Of a stretch of DNA of 64,000 bases, positions 23,535 to 33,833 are shown one piece after another. The notes beneath the pieces are model-generated. The model saw only the letters and a program-made list of their open reading frames with translations. It was not told the DNA's origin and searched no databases. This DNA is from Delphinapterus leucas (taxonomy: Eukaryota > Chordata > Mammalia > Artiodactyla > Monodontidae): the NCBI RefSeq assembly GCF_002288925.2, contig NW_022098057.1, forward strand, positions 66,154,193 to 66,218,192, in the 5' to 3' direction. The position numbers and the translations under genes were made by a program. How positions within the stretch are numbered: position 1 is the first letter of the stretch; every line of letters begins with the position of its first letter.

Positions 23535-24005
23535 ACTGAAGGGTCTGACATCTTACTTTACTTGCAGGCTAATGAATACTGACAGAATACAAAAGATCCC
23601 TGGTTCAGAAGAATAGACCATTTATTGCTCACAGCCAGAAGAGTACACTGAGAGCTTCTCATGTTCCCCGTGAACATTTCATGAGTTCCTCATGCCCAAA
23701 GCCACACAAGGTGATGTGATGTGGGCTAGATGTGATCTGAATTTGCAGTGTGATACACTGCAGAAGAGGAACTTTAAGGTTTATCAGCTGTCTAGGAGGC
23801 TCCACAGGAGGTCCCTTAAGCACTATAAATCTGCTGTCTGACTGAAGAATGATTTACCTAGTGGCTCCAACAATAATAAACAATATTTTTTTCTAATAAA
23901 AGCACCATCTATCCCTGGAATTATACTTGTCAGGAGACCAGGCATTGGCCTGCCTTCCTCCTTAAAACATGGTGTCTTGCCCCTTGGGGATACTTATAAG
24001 AAAAT
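23535..24005 (-). mobile_element. Second related LTR-like segment in same L1
   Basis: It begins with the same tgaagggtctga motif, followed by a cttgcaggctaatga stretch comparable to ttgcaagctaacaag in the first block. The rest is very diverged from the first block. L1 endonuclease-region sequence resumes after it, with loss of the intervening L1 part. An old endogenous retroviral LTR in antisense orientation is the likely identity. Confidence 0.42.
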
Positions 24006-24281
24006 GTCATGTATTCAGGGAAACACTACACAGACTATGTAGGGCCCAGAGAACTCTGGAGAAAATCAACGAGGATATAAAAAAACACTGACATATTAAC
24101 ATTTCTACGCTCTCTCCTGACACCCAAAACAACAGAATACAAATTCTTCTTACACATGTACACAACGTATTATGGGCTGTAAAACAAATCTCAATCAATT
24201 TTAAAGGATTCATGACATATAAAAAGTATGTTCTCTGAAAACAATGACATTAAATTGGAAATCAATAGAAAGCTCTCTGGA

Positions 24282-24549
24282 TGGATAAATTGGGAGACTG
24301 GGAATGACACATATACACTGCTATATATAAGATAGCTAACTAATAAAGACCTACTGTAAAGCACAGGGAACTCTTCTCAATACTCTGTAATGATCCATAT
24401 GGGAAAAGAATCCAAAAAAAAGTGACTATATATATATATATATATATATACACGCACACACACACACATATATATATCTGATTCACTTTGCTGTACAGCA
24501 GAAACTAACACATTTTAAATCAACTACATTCAAATAAAAATTAAAAAAA
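24282..24549 (+). mobile_element. Young L1 3' end inside old L1
   Basis: 3' UTR of a cetartiodactyl L1: tgggagactgggaatgacac, agatagctaactaataaag, gcacagggaactcttctcaat, atctgattcactttgctgtac, and an A-rich tail. An 18-base target duplication with one difference (aatagaaagCtctctgga at 24264-24281, aatagaaagAtctctgga at 24550-24567) proves insertion into the older L1. Confidence 0.93.
24426..24478. repeat. Compound (TA)n(CA)n microsatellite
   Basis: A run of TA dinucleotides is followed by acgcacacacacacac and a second tatatata run. It arose inside the 3' UTR of the young L1 fragment and is likely length-polymorphic. Confidence 0.95.
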
Positions 24550-25857
24550 AATAGAAAGATCTCTGGAAAATGTCCAAATATTAGGGGAAAAAAAATTCCA
24601 AAATAGCATGGTCAAAAAAAAAAAAATACAGAGGGAAATTAGAAAGAGTTTTGAACTGAATGAAAATGAAAACATATCACAAGAAAATTTGTGAGTTGCC
24701 ACTAGAGCAATACTTAGGGAATATTTATAGAATTATACTTATTGTATTAGAAAATAAGAAAGATCTCAAAGCAATGAATTTAACTTCCACATTAAGAAGC
24801 TAGACAAAAAAGAGCAAATGAAACCAAGTTATGTAGATAAAAACAAATAAAATGAATCAGATAAAAAATTAATGAAATATAAAGCAGAAACAATGGAGAA
24901 AAATTGTTTAAAGCATGAAAACTGGTTTATAAATGTCTAGCCAGATAGATTAAAAAAAAAAAAAGAGAGAGTAAGAGAGAGAAAAGATACAGATCACCAT
25001 TAGCGGGATGAAAAAAGTGAGATATTCACCAGATATCAAAAAGATAATGAAGAAATATTATTATTAACTTTATGTCAATAAATTTGAAGATTTAGGTGAA
25101 ACAGACAAATTTTTTTAAAGACACAAGGTACCAAAGTTCACTCAAGAAAAATTCATAATGTGAAGAGTCCTATATCCCCTAAGGAAATTAACTTTAGAGT
25201 TAAAAATCTTCCTAAAGTGAAAATTCCTGGCCCAAATGCCTTCATTGGCAAATTTAACCAATACTTAAGAAAGAAATAATACCAATTATATACAAACTGT
25301 TCTATAAAATTGAAGAAGAAGGAATGTTTTCCAACTCATTCTATCAGATTGAAAAAGGATAAAGAGGGGAAAAAGAAAAGTTCAAATCGATGTCTTCATG
25401 AATGTAGATAAAAAGATTAAAAATAGCATTTGAACAAAGAAATTCAACAATATGTAAAAAAGAACATTGTACCATGAGCAAGTGGGAGATTCCCCAAGGA
25501 ATATAAATTTGGTTTAACATTCAAAAATCAATCAAGATAATTCACCACATTAGCAAGCTAAAAAGAAAATTCATATGATTAACTCAGTAAATGCAGGAAG
25601 AACATTAGACAAATCCATCATTCCTTTGTGATAAAACAACCAACAAACCAAACCTACCCTTAGCAACTTAGGCATAGAAGGCAACTTCCTCAACCTGAAA
25701 ATCGGTATCTTTGAAAATCCTTTAACTAACATAATACTGATAGAAAAACTCAATGATTTTCCTCTAAGAGCAAGAGCAAGACAAGAATACCCACTCTTGC
25801 CACTTCTATTCAACACTGTACTGGAGTTTCTAGCCTGTGTAATCAGGTAGAAAAATA

Positions 25858-27126
25858 TTGGGTTGGCCAAAAGGTCTCTCCCTTTTTTTTTTCCATAAGA
25901 TGGCTCTAGTAGCACTTATTTGTCTTTTACTTCATTCAAAACAATTTTGTTAGGTTATGACAGCTGTCATAGCTGTATTTAAAAAAAGATTTATCAAAAT
26001 TGGTGAATTTTTGTATAGACATTTTAATATTGAAGATGGAAGAAAAAAAGCAACATTTTCAGCATGTTATGCTTTATTTCTTCAAGAAAGGTAAAAACAC
26101 AACTGAAACGCAAAAAAAGATTTGCACAGGGTATGGAGAAGGTGCTGTGACTGATGGAACATGTCAAAAGTGGTTTGCGAAGTTTCATGCTGGAGATTTC
26201 TCACTGGACAATAATCCACAGTAGGGTAGACCAGTTGAAGTTGATAGCAATCAAATCGAGACATTAACTGAGAACAATCAACGTTATACCACGTGGGAGA
26301 TAGCCAACATACTCAAAATATCCAAATCAAGCACTGAAAATCATTTGCACCAGCTTGGTTATGTTAATCACTTTGACGTTTGGGTTCCACATAAGTTAAG
26401 CAAAAAAACACTTCTTTACCCTATTTCCGCATGCAATTCTCTACTTAAATGTAATAAAACATTCCATTTTTAAAACAAATTTTAACAGGTAATGAGAAGT
26501 GGATACTGTACAATAATGTGCCATGGAAGAGATTGCGAGGCAAGCGAAATGAACCAACCACACCAAAGGTCGGTCTTCATACAAAGAAGGTGATGTTGTA
26601 TATATGGTGGGATTAGGAGTCCTCTATTATGAGCTCCTTCCTGAAAACCAAATGATTAATTCCAACAAGTACTGCTCTCAATTAAACCAACTGAAATCAG
26701 CCTCAACAAAAAGTGTCCAGAATTAGTTAACAGAAAATGCATAATCTTCCATTAGGATAATGCAAGATTACAAGTTTCTTTGATGACCAGGCAAAAACTG
26801 TTACAGCTTGGCTGGGAAGTTCTGATTCATCAACCGTATTCACTAGACACTACACCTTTGGATTTCCATTTATTTCGGTCTTTACAAAATTATCTTAATG
26901 GAAAAAATTTCAATATCCTGGAAGACTGTAAAAGGCACTTGGACCAGTTCTTTGCTCAAAAAGATAAAAAAGTTTTGGGAAAATGGAATTATGAAGTTGC
27001 CTGAAAAATGGCAGAAGGTAGTGGAACAAAAGGGTGAATACACTGCTCCATGAAGTTCTTGGTGAAAATGAAAAATGTGTCTTTCATTTTTGCTTAAAAA
27101 CCGAAGGCACTTTTTGGCCAACCCAA
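25858..27126 (+). mobile_element. Complete mariner (Tc1/mariner) DNA transposon
   Basis: A 1269-base element with terminal inverted repeats beginning ttgggttggccaaaa on both ends (left at 25858, right ending at 27126) and flanked by the TA target duplication at 25856-25857 and 27127-27128. It is inserted in the reverse transcriptase part of an old L1. The terminal sequence and coding region match the mariner known from cattle and other cetartiodactyl genomes. Mariners move by cut-and-paste using one transposase. This copy is complete in outline but inactive (see the transposase entry). Confidence 0.95.
26036..27053 (+). pseudogene. Mariner transposase, inactivated
   Basis: The frame starts at ATG 26036 with an amino-terminal helix-turn-helix region (readable to residue 62 as ...KWFAKFHAGDFSLDNNPQ) and would end at the TGA at 27051-27053, about 339 codons, close to the normal mariner length of about 345. 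Decay includes a TAG at 26222-26224, where CpG decay of a serine codon is likely, a TAG immediately before the second catalytic aspartate (26753-26755), and further frame breaks. The DD34D triad can be placed. The first Asp codon is now AAT (26491-26493, GNEKW). The second (26756-26758, DNAR) and third (26861-26863, PLDFHLF) remain, separated by exactly 34 codons. It cannot encode an active enzyme. Confidence 0.92.
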
Positions 27127-27548
27127 TATATGAAACGCATCCTGATTGGAAAGCAAGAAATAAAATGGTCTTTATCTACAGATGGCACTAAAGTTTATGA
27201 AGAAAATTAGATAAAATCTATAAAATAGTTATTAGAAATAATAAGTGTGTTTACCAATATTGCAGGATACAAGGTCAAAATAAAAAGTATTTCTATTTGC
27301 TATATTGAAAAATAAGAAGTTGAAATAAAATATTACATTACCACCAAAATATGAAACATCTAAAAATAATTCTAACAAAAGATATGAAAGATTTGTACAC
27401 TGAAAACTACAAAACGTTGCTCAGAGAAAGTAAGGATGCAAATGAATGGAGAGCTGTATCTTGTTTGTGGATTGGCTCAATACTGTTATGTCAGTTCTTT
27501 CCAAATTGATCTATAGTTTGATCAGATCACACTTAAAATCTTAGCTAG

Positions 27549-27710
27549 GGAATTCCCTGGCAGTCCAGTGGTTCAGATTCTGCACTTTCACTGTTCAGGG
27601 TCTGGGTTCAATCCCTGGCTGGGGAACTAAGATCCCACAAGCTGTGTGGCGTGACCAAAATAAATAAATAAATAAATAGAATAAAAATATTTAAAATTTT
27701 TTTTTAAAAT
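27549..27710 (+). mobile_element. Short tRNA-Glu-derived SINE
   Basis: A short form distinct from the CHR-2 copies: ggaattccctggcagtccagtgg (A-box region), gggttcaatccctggctgggg (B-box region), taagatcccacaagctgtgtgg, then a (AAAT)n tail. A 14-base target duplication with one difference (aaaatcTtagctag / aaaatcCcagctag-like at 27535-27548 and 27711-27724) flanks it. The insertion is into the old L1. Confidence 0.88.
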
Positions 27711-28150
27711 AAAATCTCAGCTAGATTTTCGTAGAAACTGACAGGCTGATCCTAAAATTCAAAGAACCTAGAGTCAATCAATATAATTCATCACCAAAAA
27801 AGAAAAAAATATATTATCATCTACATACATGTATAAAATACATTTAATAAAATGTTTCTCCCCTTTAAAGTAAAAACTCTGAGCAAAGTAAAAATAATTT
27901 TGGCATATTCATACAGTGGAATATGACACAGAAATAAAAAAGAAATACAGCTATACAAAAGAACATGATACCAGTATGCTGAGTGAAGCCACATACAAAA
28001 ATTACATCTATTTGACAACACTTATAAGCAGCCAAAGAACAAGCAAAATTTATCTGTGATAATAAGAATTAGAATGGCAGTTGCCTCTGTGGAAGAATGG
28101 ATTGACTTGAAGCAGGTCCAGGGCAACTTCTAGGGTAACAGAAATATTAT

Positions 28151-29069
28151 TTATATATTTATTATATAAATTACATTTATTTACATTATATCTCACCACT
28201 ACTTTAGTATGCATGAACAAAGACATTAGCAGTTTTCTCTCATAGCAGTATCATTATCATATCCCAAAATCACAGTAGTGCCTTAATATCATCTGATGTT
28301 CAATTCATATTCACTTTTCTTCAATTGTACCTGAAGTATCTTTCTACAATCAATTACTGAGAGTCGGATATTATGTCGTTTTAATCTCTTTTAACCTAGA
28401 AACGCCACTGCTCTTCCCTTGTATTTTACTCCATCAACTTGTTGGGAGAAAATCAGTTTTCTTTATGGATTTATCTAATTCATCCTGGTAGTGCCTTTTA
28501 CATATCCCTCTATCCCCTACATTTCTTATAAAGAGACTTAACTGAATTCAGATTTAAAAATTAGGCAAGAATACTGTAGAGATGAAGCTGTGTATTACAT
28601 ATTGGATCACATCAGTGTACAGGTGTGTCTTATTTATCTTTCAATTAGTTTGGATAAAATTAACTTGGGGTTCAGGTGATTACACTCTAATTCCTCCATT
28701 ACAAATCTTTATATTACTCCAGATGACACTTTGGACACTGTAAATATTCAATTCCTAAACACTTTTTCTTAATATAATGGTTTTAGCTTGAGGAAATTAT
28801 TTAGTAAGAAAAGTGGTGAATTTTAAAATTTTCTTTCACTGTATATTAGATGGGGTTATTTTGTAAAGAAGAGTTTTTCCTTATCACTTACAGTTATTTG
28901 GTTACCCTGAAATATAGGTCCTACTAGAAAGGACAGGAAAAAATACTTAAATAACCAACTCTCAGATTAAAGACTTGGTACAAGAGCTACTTCCAAAACA
29001 AATGCAGAACGCTCTGGCCTACTTATTTATTTATTTCAAATAACCTAAAATATACAATGAATAATAATG
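28151..29069. other. Mostly unassigned AT-rich DNA
   Basis: An AT-rich palindromic patch lies at 28143-28190. The part 28300-28520 (tcttttaacctagaaacgcc, cttgttgggagaaaatcag, catatccctctatccccta) resembles an ancient L1-associated sequence seen in many mammals, but I cannot place it firmly. No gene is seen. Confidence 0.35.
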
Positions 29070-29077
29070 ATCGAGTC

Positions 29078-29314
29078 TTTTTTTTTTTTTTTTTTTTTTG
29101 CGGTACGCAGGCCTCTCACTGTTGTGGCCTCTCCCGTTGTGGAGCACAGGCTCCAGACGCGCAGGCCCAGTGGACATGGCTCACGGGCCCAGCGGCCATG
29201 GCTCACGGGCCCAGCCACTCCGCGGCATGTGGGATCTTCCTGGACCGGGGCACGAACCCATGTCCCCTGCATCAGCAGGCAGACTCTCAACCACTGCGCC
29301 ACCAGGGAAGCCCA
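29078..29314 (-). mobile_element. CHR-2 type SINE with internal duplication
   Basis: Antisense CHR-2 copy with a long tail (poly(T) from 29078). It differs from the other copies by a 22-base tandem duplication of catggctcacgggcccagcg/c (about 29175-29217). The target duplication atcgagtc lies at 29070-29077 and 29315-29322. The open frames on three tracks here are frames through the SINE. Confidence 0.93.
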
Positions 29315-29322
29315 ATCGAGTC

Positions 29323-31954
29323 ATTTTTAATCATCAGGATCTGAACTTTGTACAAAAAAGAAGGGTAAGCAGAGGTTTCTAACCTTACCCAGACTTCCTA
29401 CAAAGGTGGTAATATTTTCCATTTCCCCAGAAACTTAGAGGAATTTCTGTGTAAAAATAAAATAATTCAATTAAAAAAGACAAGAACAATGAGTAATTGC
29501 CATCCTGATAGGAAATAGCATGTCCTAGGAGTAAATAGAAAGCAGCCATTTTTAGGACCCTCCATTGTCCTAAAATCAGCCTGGGGAAGCTCTCATTAGA
29601 ATTGAACTAAAAAAGAAAATAATGTGATTAGGATAATACTGATTGTATTTATTGCAACACTTATATTGTATGAAACTACATAAGGTACTAAAGAATTTAT
29701 GAGTAAAATATGATGCTTGGGATTTTCTTCTTAGAAATAATTCAGTAGTGGGAGGGTATAATGTTTGAGGTGACACAAAATTGTACTTGTATTGGTATTG
29801 GTGAGGTGAAGTAGGCAGTACATGATGTTTTGTTACACCACTCTCTTTACTTTTTTGTATTTATCTTTTATCATGAAGAAATTTATAAATTCATAATGAT
29901 TAATAAAAAATAGAAAACTGCATAAAGTATATATGTCACTTTTGGAGGTAGCTATTTATTGTGGATCTGACTTTTGACAGATTCTATTACTTAAATATCT
30001 CAAAACAATGGTTTATTTCTATACGAAATCATTAAAATGTTTGTCAAAGCATTACAATTTCTATCAGTATTTTTCTCTCCTCTTTGATGAAATAATCTCT
30101 TTCAGTAATTTAATGGAGTGAATTATACTATCTGAAAACCTGGCAGTGGTGAATCTACATAGGCAAATCAGTAACACTTGACAGTATGAATTGTTTCTTT
30201 TAATAATTTTGAAAGGAGTATCTCATGAGAATTTTGAAATATGAGATCAAGGGGTAGACAAATGTGACATCAAAGATTGTATATGAAGACCCACTGTTGG
30301 TGAGTTGACATCCAGGTTGTAGTCCAAGCTCTGTTATAAGAGCACAATTATTTAATGGCCTTGTTCTTTCAGATGTAAAATAGAATTCTGAATAGAGAAG
30401 ATCTCCATTTCTACAGGTGATGGTTGGGTTAAGAGGTGTGAGTCAGTGTGAAGCACACTTCACTAACAAAAGAATAATCAAAAAATCCTGCATTCACTAT
30501 ATCCTGTTAAATATAGTTTAGCAAACAGCTAAACTATATTTTTAAACATAAAATGGTAAATAACAAAGGTAAATTTTTAGAGAAATAATGTTAAAGCATA
30601 ACACAAATGACCTATTAGCTTGACTTCATCTTTTATATTAACATATGTTTTCTTTAATTTTTAAAAATTAATTCAGTATCTCTAATAGTTTATTCCATGG
30701 AATCACAGCTCCATTAGAGTCCCTGGAAAAACACAGGGATAGGATCCTTTGGTAAAATCAGTTTGGGAAACATATGGCTTCTTTTGAAAACTTACAAAGC
30801 ATGTTTACATTTGTGAGAAGACTTCAGGAAAGACTTGGTTAAGCTTCATTTAATCCAGAATTTCCCAAGCAAATCTGACTACAGAACTGTTTGTAGGTAT
30901 GCAGTGCCACTGTGGAAGTAGTGCTGTTTCTTTTTCTTTTTAACAAGACAAATGTATTATACAATTACTCTATGACATACACTGTGCTAGGCCCAGGAAC
31001 CACAAAGGTGAAGTTCTGGGGGTAAATCAGTCTTATATCTCTTCTTTTATGGCTCTCTATCCTTATGTTATTGTTTTCCTACCTGTGGGAGAAAATATAT
31101 AACAGGGATTTCTAAATTGTTTGGGTATATTTGTCAAAATGCACATGCATACTCCACTCACCTCCAATATTCTTCTTCCCAATATGTGAATAATTTTCAA
31201 GGAGAAAAAGAAATGTGCATTAAAATAATACCTACTTTGATTCTAAAACTGATCATCCCATTTTATAACTACTGCCCTAGTTGCCAGAACCCCTGAAACT
31301 GAACCATGATACCAGTATTCTATATGCTAAATCAGCTTTTCCATATCTTTTTCTCCCACTTGTCTTGCTTTTACAAACATCAGCAAGCATAGCCCTTTGT
31401 TTTAATCCCCCTCTGATAGTGATAATGGGTGGTCATGAGTTTTAATAAGATAGAAGAATCCTCCTAATAGTCAGCTATTAAATTACAATGCCAGTAAACC
31501 TATTATAAAACACTTTACTAAGAAATATGGATACCTTCTCTTTGTACAAAGCATAATAGAGAATGTAAAGAAGCTTAAGTCTGGGAACCACCACCTGAAA
31601 GGCTTGAGATGTTTACTTATGGACAGTTAGATAAGAGTGAAAGACATCCATTCAGTCAAGTACAAATAGAAACTGAGAATGCAGCAAGAGTCACTGAGCA
31701 GGAGTTCTCTCTGGACAATCACCGTCAACTTTCATGCAATTAGAAGGGCTTCCAAAATGAGAAGATAAACAAGATAAATAAAGTCACATAGGATAGAAAG
31801 AAAGAGGCACATTTAGAATAAAGTTATATTTACAATATATTTGACTATATCAGAACATTAAAGTGGGAAACTTTGGCAAGATATTTTAGGATTGGATTAT
31901 AAAGGGGGAGGTCAATAGTGTCACAAGCAGAATGAAGATTAAGTCAGAAAAAGA
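29323..31954. other. Long single-copy stretch, no gene seen
   Basis: About 2.6 kb of AT-rich DNA. The only frame above 60 codons (29576-29776, minus) has no domain. Around 30945-31005 a gacatacactgtgctaggcccagg run resembles the core of ancient mammalian repeats but is too short to call. A perfect hairpin sits at 30509-30541. Confidence 0.42.
30509..30541. repeat. Perfect 14-bp inverted repeat, 5-base loop
   Basis: aaatatagtttagc (30509-30522), loop aaaca, then its exact complement gctaaactatattt (30528-30541). No transposon termini or TA duplication surround it, so it is not an obvious miniature transposon. It is followed by no T run, so it is not a polymerase III gene end. Confidence 0.9.
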
Positions 31955-31964
31955 CAGATTGCTT

Positions 31965-31975
31965 CAAGATGGCGG
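31965..31975 (+). promoter_or_regulatory. YY1-like site at L1 5' end
   Basis: caagatggcgg within the first bases of the L1 matches the YY1 recognition core known from the human L1 5' UTR, where it positions transcription initiation. Presence at the same place suggests the same role in this family. Binding here is inferred. Confidence 0.5.
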
Positions 31976-32849
31976 AGTAGAAGGACATGTTCTCACTCCC
32001 TCTTGTGAGAGCACCGGAATCACAGCTAACTGCTGAACAATCATCAACAGGAAGATACTGGAACTCACCAGAAAAGATACCCCATATCCAAAGACAAATA
32101 AGAAGCTATAATGAGACAGTAGGAGGGGTGCAATCATGATAAAATCAAATCCCAAAACTGCTGGGTGGGTGACTCACAAACCAGAGAATACTTACACCAC
32201 AGAAGTCCACCCACTGTTTTGAAGGTTCTGAGCCCCACATCAGGGGGGGTCCAGCAATGGAAGGAGGAATGCCTAGAGAATCAGACGTTGAAGGCTGGTG
32301 GGATTTGACTGCAGGAGTTCCACAGGACGGGGGGAAACAGAGACTCCACTCTTGGAGGGCACAGACACAGTAATGTGTGCATCGGGACCGAGAGGAAGGA
32401 GCAGTGACCCCACAGGAGACTGAACCAGACCTATCTGCTAATGTTGGAGGGTCTCCTGCAGAGGCAGGGGGTGTCTGTGGCTCACCACGTGGACAAGGAC
32501 ACTGGCAACAGAAGTTCTGGGAAGTACTCCTTGGCGTGAGCCCTCACAGAGTCTGCCATTAGCCCCACCAAAGAGCCAGGTAGGCTCCAGTGCTGGGATG
32601 CCTCAGGCCAAACAACCAACAGGGAAGGAACTCAGCCCCACCCATCAGCAGATAAGCAGATTAAAGTTTTACTGAGCTCTGTCCACCAGAACAACACCCA
32701 GCTCTACCCACCACCAGTCCCTCCCATCAGGAAGCTTGCACAAGCCTCTTAGATAGCCTCATCCACCAGAGGGCAGACAGCAGAAGCAAGAAGAACTACA
32801 ATCCTGCAGCCTGTGGAATGAAAACCACATTCACAGAAAGATAGACAGA

Positions 32850-33775
32850 ATGAAAAGGCAGAGGACTATGTACCAGATGAAGAAACAAGATAAAACCCTA
32901 GAAAAACAACTAAATGAAGTGGAGATAGGCAACCTTCCAGAAAAATAATTCAGAATAATGATAGTGAAGATGATCGAGGACCTCGGAAAAAGAATGGAGG
33001 CAAAGATCCAGAATATGAAAGATATGTTTAACAAAGACCTAAAAAAATTAAAGAACACCTAGAAGAATTAAAGAAGAAACAAACAGAGATGAACAATACA
33101 GTGACTGAAATGAAAAATACACTAGAAGGAATCAATCGCAGAATAACTGAGGCAGAAGAACGGATAAGTGACCTGGAAGACAGAATGGTGGAATTCACTG
33201 CTGTGGAACAGAATAAAGAAAAACGAATGAAAAGAAATGAAGACAGCCTAGAAGACCTCTGGGACAACATTAAACACAACAACATTCACATTATAGGGGT
33301 CCCAGAGGGAGAAGAGAGAGAGAAAGGACCCGAGAAAATATTTGAAGAGATTATAGTCAAAAACTTCCCTAATGTGGGAAAGGAAATAGCCACCCAAGTC
33401 CAGGAAGCACAGAGAGTACCAGGCAGGAGAAACCCAAGGAGAAACACACCGAGACACATAGGAATCAAACTGACAAAAATTAAAGACAAAGAAAAATTAT
33501 TGAAAGCAGCAAGGGGAAAACGAAAAATAACATACAAGGGAATTCCCATAAGGTTAACAACTGATTTCTCACCAGAAACGCTACAAGCCAGAAAGGAGTG
33601 GCACAAGATACTTAAAGTGATGAAAGGGAAGAACCTACAACCAAGATTACTGTACCTGGCAAGGATCTCATTCAGATTCGATGGAGAAATCAAAAGCTTT
33701 ACAGATAAGCAAAAGCTAAGAGAATTCAGCACCACCAAACCAGCTTTACAACAAAGGCTAAAGGAACTTCTCTAA
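32850..33775 (+). pseudogene. L1 ORF1 remnant
   Basis: The ATG at 32850 opens the ORF1 frame (starts MKRQRTMYQMKKQDK), which is stopped at codon 33 by TAA (32946-32948), where the family has a Glu codon. A frameshift near 33040 moves the rest to another frame. From 33089 to 33775 a 228-codon frame remains: a heptad-rich coiled-coil part (ITEAEERISDLEDRMVEF), then the RNA-binding and carboxy-terminal domains (HIIGVPEGEEREKGPEKIFE, ..., FSPETLQARKEWHKILKVMK). ORF1p normally trimerises and binds L1 RNA. Without its amino terminus this copy is not expected to work. Confidence 0.9.
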
Positions 33776-33833
33776 GTGGGAAACACAAGAGAAGAAAAGG
33801 ACATACAAAAACAAGCCAATAACAATTAAGAAA

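Larger units (their letters stand above)
22495..28150 (+). mobile_element. Old sense-strand L1 with several insertions
   Basis: Fragments of one old L1 can be followed in order: 5' region (22495-22680), ORF1 (about 23150-23530), ORF2 endonuclease (about 24010-24280), reverse transcriptase (about 24550-25857, continuing at 27127-27540) and ORF2 end/3' UTR (27725-28150). Part of the ORF1/ORF2 junction is missing at the second LTR-like block. All frames are destroyed. It was the target of two LTR-like segments, a young L1 3' end, the mariner and a short SINE, so it predates all of them. Confidence 0.78.

Noticed and set aside
24426..24478. TA/CA run as a CRISPR-like or regulatory array
   Set aside because: It is a simple dinucleotide microsatellite within an L1 3' UTR. 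No spacer-repeat structure exists in the window.
25571..25915. 114-codon minus-strand frame as a gene
   Set aside because: It crosses the boundary between an old L1 reverse transcriptase region and the mariner left end, antisense to both.
28143..28190. AT-rich palindromic patch as an origin or hairpin element
   Set aside because: It consists of tta/ata simple sequence at the end of an L1 and has no distinct stem-loop beyond low-complexity pairing.
33089..33775. 228-codon frame as a novel coiled-coil protein gene
   Set aside because: It is the carboxy-terminal part of L1 ORF1 in its expected place between the L1 5' UTR and ORF2.
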